A stretch of DNA of 64,000 bases from Streptomyces collinus Tu 365 (GCF_000444875.1 NC_021985.1:496001-560000), one strand, 5' to 3'. Positions 42,281 through 51,215 are shown, numbered from the stretch's first letter. The notes: generated by a model not told the origin, from the sequence alone. Made by a program: numbers and translations.

Positions 42281-43379
42281 CCTGCCCCGCGTGTGCGTCG
42301 TCGGCTACGGAGTGGCCGGCAAACTGCACCACCGCCTGCTGGAGGCCGCCGGTCTGCGCGTGTGCACCGTGGACCCGGCCCTGACCGGCGTACCCGGAGG
42401 CTTTTACCGCCACCGACCCGTGGAGCACAGTGCGACGGTGCGGGACACGGCGGGCCCCGTGCACCTGTGGTCGCTCTGCACACCCACCCAGGTGCATGTC
42501 GACGTCCTGGCGGAGGTCCTGAAGCGCGACCCGCGGGCCCGCGTCATCATGGAGAAGCCGGCCTGCCGGGCGCAGGACGTGCCCCGTCTCCTGGATCTGC
42601 TGGAGCGGCATCCCGGAGCGCGCGTGGTCGTGATGAACCAGTACCGGCACGCCCACGCGCTGCGGCTGCTGGACGACCTGAGGCGGCACCACATGCCGGA
42701 CCAGCCGGTGACGGCGGTGCGCGTCGCCTTCAGCAAGGACCGGCGAGCCGACATGGAGGCGGGCCGGTTCGTCGACCGTGACCACGGCGTCTTCGGCTAC
42801 GAGTGGCCGCACATGCTGGCGGTGGCGAGCCGGCTGCTGCCGCCCGACACCTACCGTGACTACGTCGAGAGCCCTGTCGAGGACGTACGCGGCGTCGTTC
42901 ACGAGGACTACTTCGTCACGGCCGCGCGGGAACGCGCCGTGGTGGCGGACGGCGTGGAGCTGGAACTGTACTCGTCGGTCGTCGGCGACGCGCCCGACGA
43001 CACCGGTGTGCCCGACTGGGCCCGTCCCTTCGGCCACTCCACCGGCGGCCGACGACGACTCGCCCAACTCCAGGTCGGGCCCGCGCTGTTCACGGCGGAG
43101 ATGGACCCCGTGGCACTGCCGGACGGTGGCCGGCTGCCCGGCAACACCCACCGGCTGACGGCCCAGCTTCCCGGCGGCTGCCAGGAGACGCTGGTGAACG
43201 ACTCCCCCATGGACAACGCCCTGCGCACCGCGGTCGCCCGGCTGCTCGGCGACCTCCCCCTGCCTCCGGTCGACCTGCGGCCGGTGCACCGCATCAACGC
43301 CCTGGCGGACCAGTTCCGGCACGCCCGCGAGACCGCCACCGCGGCCGCGGCCGGACAGCTGAGCGGAGGCCCCGTATGA
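42273..43379 (+). CDS. Gfo/Idh/MocA-type oxidoreductase, divergent
   Basis: A 368-residue protein. VCVVGYGVAGKLHHRLLEAA is the Rossmann nucleotide site; SLCTPTQVHVDVLAEVLKRD and VIMEKPACRAQDVPRLLDLL give the family motif EKP, whose Lys is usually catalytic. The middle (HGVFGYEWPHMLAVASRLLP) carries the His region. It is more divergent than the next gene. The substrate is unknown; NAD(P)-dependent oxidation or reduction of a sugar or cyclitol is the family role. It overlaps both neighbours. Confidence 0.75.
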   Translation: MSDLPRVCVVGYGVAGKLHHRLLEAAGLRVCTVDPALTGVPGGFYRHRPVEHSATVRDTAGPVHLWSLCTPTQVHVDVLAEVLKRDPRARVIMEKPACRAQDVPRLLDLLERHPGARVVVMNQYRHAHALRLLDDLRRHHMPDQPVTAVRVAFSKDRRADMEAGRFVDRDHGVFGYEWPHMLAVASRLLPPDTYRDYVESPVEDVRGVVHEDYFVTAARERAVVADGVELELYSSVVGDAPDDTGVPDWARPFGHSTGGRRRLAQLQVGPALFTAEMDPVALPDGGRLPGNTHRLTAQLPGGCQETLVNDSPMDNALRTAVARLLGDLPLPPVDLRPVHRINALADQFRHARETATAAAAGQLSGGPV

Positions 43380-44503
43380 GCAGGCTCCGCTTCGGCGTCA
43401 TCGGCTGCGGTGTGATCGGCGGTCTGCACGCCCGGGTGCTCAGCGGCTACGCGCCGCTCGCCGAACGGGCGCGACTCGTCGCCGTCGCGTCGCCGTCGCC
43501 CCAGCGCGCGCGACGGCTGGCCGAGGAGACCGGCAGCGAGGCGACGGACGTCGCCGCCCTGCTCGACCGCTCTGATATCGATGTCATCAGCGTCTGCACC
43601 CCCAGTGGCCTGCACGCCGAGCTGGGGCTGCGGGCACTGGCCGCGGGCAAGCACGTCGTCGTGGAGAAACCCGTCGAGGTGACCGCCGAGGCGGCGGACC
43701 GGCTGATCGCCGGCGCACGACAGGCCGGACGTGCCCTGGCCGTCATCAGCCAGCGCCGCTTCGACCCCGCCTCCCGCATGCTGCGTTCCGCCCTGGACGC
43801 CGGGGAGTTCGGGACGCTGACGTCCGGGCTCGTGGAAGTCCCCTTGTGGCGCGGCCAGTCCTACTACGACTCGGGCGACTGGCGCGGCAGCCGGGCCCTG
43901 GACGGAGGAGGTGCGCTACTCAACCAAGGGGTGCACGCCGTCGACCTCGTCCAGTGGCTGATGGGCCCGGTCGTCGAGGTCGCCGCGCACACCGCCCTCA
44001 AGGGGCACCATGGCATCGAGGTCGAGGACGTCGTCACCGCGAGCCTGCGGCATGCCGGCGGCGCCCTGACGTCCCTGCTGGCGACGACCGCGGCGTACCC
44101 CGGGCGCACCACGCGCCTGACGGTGCACGGCGACCGGGGAAGCGCCGTGATCGACAACGACGAACTCACCTGGTTCCACGCCGCCGGACCCGAGGACGAC
44201 ACCTCCGCCTACGGTGCCTACGGAGCGGGCAACCAGGCCGCCGAGCGCCGTCCGGCCCCTGTCGCCGAGCAGCGGGACGCCAGCGGTCTGCTCCCCTCAC
44301 CGCACGGCGACCAACTCCTCGACTTCTGCGACGCGGTCACCGAGGGCCGGCCCCCCGCCGTCGACGGCGAGGAGGGCCGCAGGGCCCTGCGGACGGTGCT
44401 CGCCGTGTACGAGGCGGCGCGCACCGGCGCCGTCGTACAGGTCGCACCCGCCCCTGAGACGTCACCCGCCCCATCCGCCCCCATGACCCCGGAGCCGGCA
44501 TGA
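43376..44503 (+). CDS. Gfo/Idh/MocA-family oxidoreductase
   Basis: A 375-residue enzyme starting in an ATGA overlap. FGVIGCGVIGGLHARVLSGY is the NAD(P) site, VCTPSGLHAELGLRALAAGK and HVVVEKPVEVTAEAADRLI carry the EKP motif, and GGGALLNQGVHAVDLVQWLM contains the conserved G-X-X-X-D-X-X-X-H-like active-site segment. It probably oxidises or reduces a cyclic polyol or sugar intermediate of the cluster. The last 20 residues are Pro/Ala-rich. Confidence 0.85.
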   Translation: MSRLRFGVIGCGVIGGLHARVLSGYAPLAERARLVAVASPSPQRARRLAEETGSEATDVAALLDRSDIDVISVCTPSGLHAELGLRALAAGKHVVVEKPVEVTAEAADRLIAGARQAGRALAVISQRRFDPASRMLRSALDAGEFGTLTSGLVEVPLWRGQSYYDSGDWRGSRALDGGGALLNQGVHAVDLVQWLMGPVVEVAAHTALKGHHGIEVEDVVTASLRHAGGALTSLLATTAAYPGRTTRLTVHGDRGSAVIDNDELTWFHAAGPEDDTSAYGAYGAGNQAAERRPAPVAEQRDASGLLPSPHGDQLLDFCDAVTEGRPPAVDGEEGRRALRTVLAVYEAARTGAVVQVAPAPETSPAPSAPMTPEPA

Positions 44504-45765
44504 CCAGTGTGAGTTTCGTCGTCGCCGACGACGAGTTCGAGCGTGACTTCCTGCAACTTCCCCTGGACGTGGCCAACGCGGCCGCTCTGCTGGGGCGGGA
44601 CGGGGTGGACGTCGTCGTCTGGGACCGTCGCCTGAGCGACGAGGCACCCCGCGTCGGCACGGTCGACGTGGCCGTCGTGGTGACGGCGATCGCGGACCGC
44701 GCCCAGTGCTACCCCCTCGATCTGGGCCCGGTGCGCACCGCCGTGGAGCAGGTGCGGCGGACCTGGCCGGAGGCCACCGTCCTCGCCGTCGGCCCGCACG
44801 CCACCCAACTGCCCACGGCCACGCTGCGCGAGCTGGGCGTGGACCACGTGGCGCGCGGCGAGGCGGACGCGGCGGCGGTGCACGGCGTACGGGACCTGCT
44901 GAGCGGCAGGCCGGTGCTGGGCGAGCTGCCGCTGAGCGGGACGTACCCACCGCTGGACTTCGACGGGGCGCCCCTGCCCGCCTACGACCTGCTGGACCTG
45001 ACCGCCTACACGGCCGAGACGTTCACCGGCGGGCGGGTCAGGCGCGGGCCGTGCGGCATGGTGCTGGGCGTGCGGGGCTGCACCTACGGATGCACCTTCT
45101 GCCACCTGCCGTTCGGCACGCGGATGCGCCCCGAGCCCGTGGAGCGCACGCTCGCGGAGATCGAGGCGATGCGCGAACGCGGCGTGGACTCGCTGTTCTT
45201 CCTCGACTACGTCTTCGGTCTGCACCCGACTTTCTACAAGGAGCTGTGCACCGGACTCGTCGGAGGCGGCCTGGGCTGGAGCGGGCAGAGCCGGGCGGAG
45301 GTGGTTCTGCGCCAGGACGTGGACCTGTGGGCCGCCGCGGGATGCAACGGTATGTGGCTGGGCGCCGAGTCGCCGGCCGTGGCGGAGACCGGCGTCGGCA
45401 AACGTGTCCCGGCGGAGAAGATCGACGCGGCGATCCGCCGGCTCTCGACGGCCGGCATCACCCCGTTCGCGTTCATCCTGCTGGGCCTGCCCGGCGACCC
45501 GGCCTGCCTGAGCGGCGAAGTGGTCGACTGGGCCGCCTCACTGCCGGGATACTTCGGGCTCAACCAGCTCTTCCTGCGCCCCGGCACCCCGCTCTACGAC
45601 GAACTGGCGGCCGACTACAACGACGGTACGAAGCCGACGACTTGGGCCGAGGTGGAGGCGGTGACGCGGCGCTATCGGGAGCGCTATCCGGTCAGCCTCG
45701 ACGACCTGTGGCAGCGGCTCGTCAAGCTGCCGAACTACATCGGCAACGCGATGGCCGCCGTATGA
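44500..45765 (+). CDS. B12-binding-domain radical SAM enzyme
   Basis: A 421-residue enzyme, ATGA-coupled to the preceding gene. Residues 1-135 form a Rossmann-like cobalamin-binding domain (VLAVGPHATQLPTATLRELG). The radical SAM cluster motif is C194-X3-C198-X2-C201 (GCTYGCTFCHLPFG), followed by LFFLDYVFGLHPTFYKEL and GMWLGAESPAVAETG. Such enzymes carry out C- or P-methylations, ring contractions or epimerisations. The substrate is presumably the cyclic intermediate made by the oxidoreductases. The DXHXXG motif of base-off B12 proteins is not seen, as is common in this class. Confidence 0.85.
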   Translation: MTSVSFVVADDEFERDFLQLPLDVANAAALLGRDGVDVVVWDRRLSDEAPRVGTVDVAVVVTAIADRAQCYPLDLGPVRTAVEQVRRTWPEATVLAVGPHATQLPTATLRELGVDHVARGEADAAAVHGVRDLLSGRPVLGELPLSGTYPPLDFDGAPLPAYDLLDLTAYTAETFTGGRVRRGPCGMVLGVRGCTYGCTFCHLPFGTRMRPEPVERTLAEIEAMRERGVDSLFFLDYVFGLHPTFYKELCTGLVGGGLGWSGQSRAEVVLRQDVDLWAAAGCNGMWLGAESPAVAETGVGKRVPAEKIDAAIRRLSTAGITPFAFILLGLPGDPACLSGEVVDWAASLPGYFGLNQLFLRPGTPLYDELAADYNDGTKPTTWAEVEAVTRRYRERYPVSLDDLWQRLVKLPNYIGNAMAAV

Positions 45766-45848
45766 GCACCGGTCGCCTCGTAGCCGGCGACGGCCCGGTG
45801 CACCGCGCCGGGCCCCGCGCCGGACGGCAGGAGCCCTTCGTACCGTGA
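45762..45848 (+). CDS. 28-codon micro-ORF coupled on both sides
   Basis: ATG overlaps the radical SAM stop (ATGA) and its own TGA overlaps the GTG of the exporter (GTGA). It would encode MSTGRLVAGDGPVHRAGPRA followed by GRQEPFVP. It contains the AGGAG box of the exporter. It may only carry ribosomes across the gap, or it may be a genuine small protein or peptide. No family is known. Confidence 0.45.
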   Translation: MSTGRLVAGDGPVHRAGPRAGRQEPFVP

Positions 45849-47059
45849 CCGCTGATGCCCAGAGTGCGGCGCGCGAGGCGACTGCCGTCGGGCCGGTGCT
45901 GCCACGCGCGTTCTGGTGGCTGTGGACCGCCACGCTCGTCAACCGGCTCGGCGGCTTCGTCGTCGTGTTCCTGTCGCTGTACGTCACGCTCGACCGGGGC
46001 GGCTCGGCGTCCTTCGCGGGGCTCGTCACCACCTTGTACGGCGTCGGCGGCGCCGTCGGCTCGGTCGTGGGCGGCCTGCTCGCCGACCGCCTCGGCAGGC
46101 GGGCGACACTGCTGGGCGCTCAGCTGCTGAGCGCCGTCGGCACGGGGGCGCTGGCGTTCGCCCAGGGGCGGACGGCACTCGCGGTCACCGCGTGCCTGGT
46201 CGGCCTGGCGGGCAACGCCTCCCGGCCGGTCGTCCAGGCCGTGGTGGCCGACATGGCCGGCGCGCAGGCACGTGTCAGGGCCTTCTCCCTCCTCTACTGG
46301 GCCGTCAACATCGGGGTGGCGGTCTCGGCCGCGCTCGCCGGAGTGCTCGCGCAGCGCGGATACACCCCGCTGTTCCTCGGTGAGGCGGCGGTGACCGTGG
46401 TGTGCGCGCTGACCGTCTTCCTGGCGGTGCCCGAGACGCGCCCCGAGCCGGTCCGGCGGGGAGACGCCGCCGCCCCGGACACTCAGGCCGGGGCGGAACC
46501 GTCGAACCGGCGCCGCTTCGTGGCCTTCGTGGCCGTGACCTTCCTGGTCGGGCTGCTGATGCAGGAGATCAGTACCGCACTGCCGCTCACCATGACGCGG
46601 GCGGGCTTCAGCGCACGCGACTACGGCCTGGTCATCAGTCTCAACGGCCTTCTCGTGGTGGCGCTGCAACTCCCCGCGGGCCGGATCCTCGCGCGCTTCG
46701 GTCCGGCGGGCCCCCTGGCCGTCGGGACGCTGCTGCTGGGCGCAGGGCTGGGGACGACGGCCGTGGCGGCCTCCCTCGGGGCGTACGCCCTGAGCGTCGT
46801 GGTGTGGACGGTCGGCGAGATCCTGCTCGCTCCGACCGCCATGGCCGCCGTGGCCGACCTCGTGCCGGGCCACGCGCACGGGCGCTACCAGGGGATGTAC
46901 AGCTTCGCCTGGTCGGCGGCGGCGTGCGTCGCGCCGGTGGTCTCGGGATACGCACTGGACGGCGTGGGCCCGACCGCCCTGTGGGTCGCGAGCGCGGTGC
47001 TGGGCGCGCTGGCGGCCGTGGGGTACTTCCTCGTCCTGCGCGGACGGCGCGACGACTGA
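45845..47059 (+). CDS. MFS exporter (DHA1-like, 12 helices)
   Basis: A 404-residue transporter with a GTG start. FWWLWTATLVNRLGGFVVVF, GGLLADRLGRRATLLGAQLL (loop motif A) and the second-half counterpart QLPAGRILARFGPAGPLAVG are diagnostic. The central loop is short and polar. As the only transporter of the cluster it is the likely product exporter and self-resistance determinant. Confidence 0.85.
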   Translation: MTADAQSAAREATAVGPVLPRAFWWLWTATLVNRLGGFVVVFLSLYVTLDRGGSASFAGLVTTLYGVGGAVGSVVGGLLADRLGRRATLLGAQLLSAVGTGALAFAQGRTALAVTACLVGLAGNASRPVVQAVVADMAGAQARVRAFSLLYWAVNIGVAVSAALAGVLAQRGYTPLFLGEAAVTVVCALTVFLAVPETRPEPVRRGDAAAPDTQAGAEPSNRRRFVAFVAVTFLVGLLMQEISTALPLTMTRAGFSARDYGLVISLNGLLVVALQLPAGRILARFGPAGPLAVGTLLLGAGLGTTAVAASLGAYALSVVVWTVGEILLAPTAMAAVADLVPGHAHGRYQGMYSFAWSAAACVAPVVSGYALDGVGPTALWVASAVLGALAAVGYFLVLRGRRDD

Positions 47060-47112
47060 GGGCCAGGACGACCGAGGAGCAGGATGACCGACGAGCAGGA
47101 GGATCCACAGGA

Positions 47113-48405
47113 ATGGCCGATGAGATCGCGTTCTGGGACTTTTCGAGGTCACAGGTGCTCAGCCGCTACAACGGTTCGAGGATCGACGTGCGGGAGATCG
47201 CGGAACTGTGCGCTGTCCGCGGGGAGATCGAAGCCGTCGACGCGCGATTCCCGTCCGCGGACGAGATGGCGGGAATCCATCCCCTGGCGCTCAAGCGGCC
47301 GCGCCGGTGGGAGGCGGCGATCGCCGCGATGATCTACGCCTCCAGCGGGCAGGTCGCCCTGCGGGAGGAGATCATCAAGGCACGTGAGCTGCTGGACCGG
47401 CTTCCCAAGGCCGACCGGAGCGCTCTCACCGTGGCGCGCATGCTCGCGCTGGTCCCCGCCATGATCGCCGGCTTCCGTTTCAGCCGGCAGGGCGAGGCGT
47501 TCAACCCGGAGGCGAACCGCTTTCTGGAGGGCGCGCGTTTCCTGTCGGTGCTGCTGGAGGAGCGACCGGCTCTCGACGTGGAGATAGGACTGTGCGCGCA
47601 CCGGGCCGGCGTGAGCGATCCGGTCCTTCCTGAACACGTCAGCTCCACGGGCGCGAACCGCATGGTGGCGTTCGTGGCCGCACTGCTGGACAACTCGCGG
47701 GCGAGGCAGCGCACGGTCAGCGTCTCCCAGCAGACGGCGACCGACCGGGCCGCCGGCACGGTGAACTCCCTTGTCTTCCTGCACTACGCGCACGGCGGGA
47801 GGTTGGAAGACTTCCTCCGCGCCCTCGACCAGCACGCGGACGACATACGCGCGGTGCTGGCGCGGCACAACGCCGCCTCGGCGACGCGTTTCCGGTTCAC
47901 CCCGCTCGATCCGTTCAGCGAGGTGGTGGAGCGGGACATGGAGGAGGTGTTCGGACCGGACTGGACCGGTGCGCCCACCGATCCGCGATGGAGGCCCGGG
48001 GGCACGCTGGACTCGGCCGTCGAGGAGGCGAAGGGGAAGATGGCACGGTTCATGCGGAACGAGCCGCTGGACATCGACCGGTTGCTCAGGCTGCACAAGG
48101 ACTCCGGGGCTCCCAGTGAGCGAGGTGTGTCGGCACTCCACTGGTTCGACCGGCACCAACGGCAGCCGCTCGCTGTCCGGGCCCGTTACGACGTCGCCTT
48201 CCACCACCGCCTGGCCTTGACCACTATGGAGAAGGACGGCGTGGGGATCGGCATGGAACGGGGATGGGACGCGTACCAGTGGCTGGCCTGGCGAGCCGCG
48301 TACGGTTCCGCCGGAACGGCGATGCCGCTCCTGTACGCCCGGAGCTCGACGGAACCCGCGAGCCACGTCTCCCTGCGGAGCTTCAACCTGCGGCAGTTCT
48401 GGTGA
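47113..48405 (+). CDS. unrecognised protein (430 aa) ending the cluster
   Basis: ATG 47113 follows AGGAGG by ten bases and lies 53 bases after the exporter. The protein is soluble and mostly helical, rich in Arg/Glu. It starts ADEIAFWDFSRSQVLSRYNG and includes RTVSVSQQTATDRAAGTVNS, FRFTPLDPFSEVVERDMEEV and, at the end, SHVSLRSFNLRQFW. There is no signal peptide, membrane helix, Cys cluster or nucleotide motif. I do not recognise a family. Its position suggests a role in the cluster, perhaps as an enzyme of a new fold family or a regulator. Confidence 0.75.
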   Translation: MADEIAFWDFSRSQVLSRYNGSRIDVREIAELCAVRGEIEAVDARFPSADEMAGIHPLALKRPRRWEAAIAAMIYASSGQVALREEIIKARELLDRLPKADRSALTVARMLALVPAMIAGFRFSRQGEAFNPEANRFLEGARFLSVLLEERPALDVEIGLCAHRAGVSDPVLPEHVSSTGANRMVAFVAALLDNSRARQRTVSVSQQTATDRAAGTVNSLVFLHYAHGGRLEDFLRALDQHADDIRAVLARHNAASATRFRFTPLDPFSEVVERDMEEVFGPDWTGAPTDPRWRPGGTLDSAVEEAKGKMARFMRNEPLDIDRLLRLHKDSGAPSERGVSALHWFDRHQRQPLAVRARYDVAFHHRLALTTMEKDGVGIGMERGWDAYQWLAWRAAYGSAGTAMPLLYARSSTEPASHVSLRSFNLRQFW

Positions 48406-48600
48406 CGGGTGGGGCGCCGGAGGATGAGGGCGCGGCGGGCCCCTGCATCGCGGCCTGTCCGGATGCGGCACCGAGGCCGGCTCGCGATGCTCACGCAGCG
48501 ACTCACCCGTAACTCACGAGCAGTGCAGAGGACTTCCGCCCCTCCTCGAAGAGGTCAGCGCACACCGTCAGCCTCTTCCACGAACCTGGGGCCGCGGTAC

Positions 48601-48625
48601 AACCATCGGACGTGGTCGGGAGTCT
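48601..48625 (+). promoter_or_regulatory. possible ECF-sigma promoter (AACC-N17-GTCT)
   Basis: AACC at 48601-48604 and GTCT at 48622-48625 are 17 bases apart, about 120 bases upstream of the FG-GAP gene. This spacing and sequence resemble promoters used by extracytoplasmic-function sigma factors. The rest of the 339-base gap from 48406 to 48744 holds no recognisable gene. Confidence 0.35.
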
Positions 48626-48744
48626 GTTCTTCGCTGCGCATCGCGTGATCAAACGGGTGGCCCATTGGGGGACACGAAGGTGCGGGCTGTCGTTCTGGGT
48701 TCGCGGATGCCGTCCGGGCGTCTGTGGTTGTACAGGGGGTTTTC

Positions 48745-50175
48745 GTGCGTCATTCAGTGCGTCTCGCCGTGGCAGCGGCCGTAGCCGCTTCTCTGACCGG
48801 CAGTCTGACGGCCGTCTCGGCCGACCGTGCCGTAGCGGCTCCGGCCAAGCTGGCGGACGACTTCAACGGTGACGGATACCGGGACCTGGCCGTCGGCATG
48901 CCCGGCACGACCGTCAGTGGCAAGGAGGGCGCGGGTGCCGTTCTCCTCACCTTCGGTTCCGCCCGTGGCCTGACCGGCAAGCACGTCTACATCACGCAGA
49001 ACTCCACAGGCGTGCCCGGCACGGCCGGGTACCAGGACTTCTTCGGCAGCAGCATCGCCAGCGGTGACCTGAACGGCGACGGTTACGCCGACCTGCTGGT
49101 CGGCAGCGAAGGGGACACCACCTCCGGCACGTCGGGCAACGGCTCGGTGACCGTGCTGTGGGGCGGCACGTCGCCGTTGCGCAGCGGCCTGGCTCTGCCC
49201 GCGGGGGATTCGTATTCCGGGCGGATGTTCGGCGCAGACATCGCCGTGGGTGACTTCACCGGCGACTCCGCCCCCGACATCGCCGTCAGCGGACAGACGT
49301 CCCTGTGGCTGTACTCGGGTACGTTCACCCGCACCAAGGCCCCGGCAGGACTCGACGTGGGCGACCCCGATTACACCGGCAGCTGGAACCTCGCGGCCGG
49401 CGACTTCAACGGCGACGGCAAGGACGAACTGGCCGTCGTCCAGCAGAAGGCCACCCTCGTCTACGGCCAGAACGACCAGACCACCGACGCCGACTCCTTC
49501 ACCGTCCAGGCCCACCTCGCCGGCGGAGACCGCGTGGCGGCAGGAGACCTCAACGGCGACGGCCGCGACGACCTCGCCGTCGCCCTGGCCGACCCGCGGC
49601 TGAACCCCAACGGGCTGACAGACCCCAGCCACAAATCCGGCTACGTCACCGTCCGCTACGGCGACCGGGCCGTCACCGGCGGCCTCGCCCCCACGGGCCA
49701 GGTCTTCCACCAGGACACCGCAGGCATCCCGGGCACCGACGAGTCCGACGACCACTTCGGCGCGTCCCTGGCCATTGCCGACATCACCGGCGACCACCGC
49801 GCCGAGCTCGCCATCGGCGTTCCCTACGAGTCGTTCGGCAGGACCGTCAGGGCCGGCGACGTCCTGGTCCTGCGCGGAAGCGCCCACGGGCTGACCACCA
49901 CGAGCGCGGCACGCTACTCACAGGACACGCCCGGCGTCCCCGGCAGCACCGAGAACAACGACGTGTTCGGCTCCCAGGTGCGCCTGGCCGACTTCAACCG
50001 AGACGGCAAGGCGGACCTCGCCGTCACCGCCCCCCACGAAGACCACGGCAACGGCGCCCTCTGGCAGCTACGGGGCACCAGCACCAAAGTGAGCACCAGC
50101 AACGTCAGTGTCTTCGGCCCCAAGGACTACAACGTCGCGTCCGGCTCAGGCATCGGCGACACCCTCCTGGGCTGA
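48745..50175 (+). CDS. secreted FG-GAP repeat protein
   Basis: A 476-residue exported protein. GTG 48745 follows GGGGG; the signal peptide ends around VAAPAK. At least seven repeats follow, each with a calcium-loop-like core: DFNGDGYRDLAVG, DLNGDGYADLLVG, DFTGDSAPDIAV, DFNGDGKDELAVV, DLNGDGRDDLAVA, DITGDHRAELAIG and DFNRDGKADLAVT. That number suits a complete seven-bladed integrin-alpha-like propeller. An extracellular binding or adhesion role is inferred. Confidence 0.88.
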   Translation: MRHSVRLAVAAAVAASLTGSLTAVSADRAVAAPAKLADDFNGDGYRDLAVGMPGTTVSGKEGAGAVLLTFGSARGLTGKHVYITQNSTGVPGTAGYQDFFGSSIASGDLNGDGYADLLVGSEGDTTSGTSGNGSVTVLWGGTSPLRSGLALPAGDSYSGRMFGADIAVGDFTGDSAPDIAVSGQTSLWLYSGTFTRTKAPAGLDVGDPDYTGSWNLAAGDFNGDGKDELAVVQQKATLVYGQNDQTTDADSFTVQAHLAGGDRVAAGDLNGDGRDDLAVALADPRLNPNGLTDPSHKSGYVTVRYGDRAVTGGLAPTGQVFHQDTAGIPGTDESDDHFGASLAIADITGDHRAELAIGVPYESFGRTVRAGDVLVLRGSAHGLTTTSAARYSQDTPGVPGSTENNDVFGSQVRLADFNRDGKADLAVTAPHEDHGNGALWQLRGTSTKVSTSNVSVFGPKDYNVASGSGIGDTLLG

Positions 50176-50220
50176 GGTCCGGTCACGACCGGGGCGGACG
50201 ACCGCTCCCCGTACAAGGGG

Positions 50221-50266
50221 GCCGTGCCGGTGACAGTCGTCAACGAATGACTGTCACCAGCACGGT
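50221..50266. terminator. strong hairpin after the FG-GAP gene
   Basis: 18-base arms (50221-50238 and 50249-50266) pair at 17 positions around a ten-base loop, 45 bases after the stop codon. This is the clearest intrinsic-terminator-like structure in the window, without a U-run. Confidence 0.75.
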
Positions 50267-50314
50267 GGCCACGCTGTCAGACCCATGACCGTCACCCACC
50301 GTCCACCATTGGAC

Positions 50315-50353
50315 AGATAGTCTTCGCACAGATAATCTATGCGTAGATGATCT
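50315..50353. promoter_or_regulatory. three operators AGATNRTCT at 15-bp spacing
   Basis: AGATAGTCT (50315), AGATAATCT (50330) and AGATGATCT (50345) start exactly 15 bases apart; the last two are perfect palindromes around one base. Units two and three also form a longer inverted repeat, GATAATCTA / TAGATGATC (50331-50352). They lie just upstream of the SRPBCC/MarR operon, in AT-rich sequence that should be its promoter. Autoregulation by the MarR protein is the likely explanation. Confidence 0.7.
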
Positions 50354-50370
50354 AGCCGAGGAGACCACTC

Positions 50371-50787
50371 ATGTGGGAGTACGAGCACAGCATCGAGACC
50401 AGCGCCACCCCCCAGGCGATCTGGCGGCTCTGGGCCGACGTCGAGAACTGGGGTACCTGGAACGCCGAGATCGAGAAGATCGAGATGGACGGCCCGTTCG
50501 TCGCGGGCACGCAGATCACGATGACGCCGCCCGGGGACGACCCGGTACTGCTGCGCATCGCCGAGGCGGTCGAAGACGAACTCTTCGTCGACGAAGCGCG
50601 CTTCGACGGCCTGCTGCTGCGCACCGTCCACCGCATCGACCGGATCGACCGGAACCGGATCCGTGTGACGTACCGGATGGAGATCACCGGCACCGGCGCC
50701 GACGAGGTCGGCCCGCAGATCGGCCCGGGCATCACCGCCGACTGGCCCGAGACCATGGCCTCGCTGGCCGAGCTGGCGCTTCGCTGA
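50371..50787 (+). CDS. SRPBCC-family protein
   Basis: A 138-residue helix-grip protein (EYEHSIETSATPQAIWRLWA, then DVENWGTWNAEIEKIEMDGP), close in pattern to polyketide cyclase/dehydrase-like proteins. GAGGAG precedes the ATG. It is coupled to the MarR gene by a TGATG junction, so the pair is one operon; the SRPBCC protein may bind or clear the ligand sensed by MarR. Confidence 0.85.
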   Translation: MWEYEHSIETSATPQAIWRLWADVENWGTWNAEIEKIEMDGPFVAGTQITMTPPGDDPVLLRIAEAVEDELFVDEARFDGLLLRTVHRIDRIDRNRIRVTYRMEITGTGADEVGPQIGPGITADWPETMASLAELALR

Positions 50788-51215
50788 TGCCCCTCAGCCC
50801 CGGCGACAGCCCCGGATTCCTGCTGTGGCACGCCACCCTGCGCTGGCAGCGCGACATCGCCGCAGCCCTGGCCCCGCTCGATCTCACCCACGTGCAGTTC
50901 GTGCTGCTCGCCTGCACCTGGTGGCTCAACACCCAGGGCGAGCACCCCAACCAGCTGGCCCTCGCCCGCCAAGCCGGCACCGACGTCAAGATGACCTCCC
51001 AGGTACTACGCAATCTGGAACACAAAGGACTCATCGAGCGTGAAGTCGACCCGGCCGACGCCCGCGCCAAACGACTGCGCGTCACCGACGCCGGCGCCGA
51101 GCTGGCCCCACGCGCGATTGCCGCCGTCGAGCGCGCCGACGCGCGGTTCTTCCAACCGGTGCCCCTCGACGACGCGGTAGCCCTGCTCGGCCCCCTGGCC
51201 CATCCCGAAACCTGA
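50787..51215 (+). CDS. MarR-family transcriptional regulator
   Basis: A 142-residue regulator. LTHVQFVLLACTWWLNTQGE, QLALARQAGTDVKMTSQVLR (recognition helix) and LEHKGLIEREVDPADARAKR (wing) define the family. It probably binds the iterated operators in front of its own operon. It is convergent with the P450 gene. Confidence 0.87.
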   Translation: MPLSPGDSPGFLLWHATLRWQRDIAAALAPLDLTHVQFVLLACTWWLNTQGEHPNQLALARQAGTDVKMTSQVLRNLEHKGLIEREVDPADARAKRLRVTDAGAELAPRAIAAVERADARFFQPVPLDDAVALLGPLAHPET

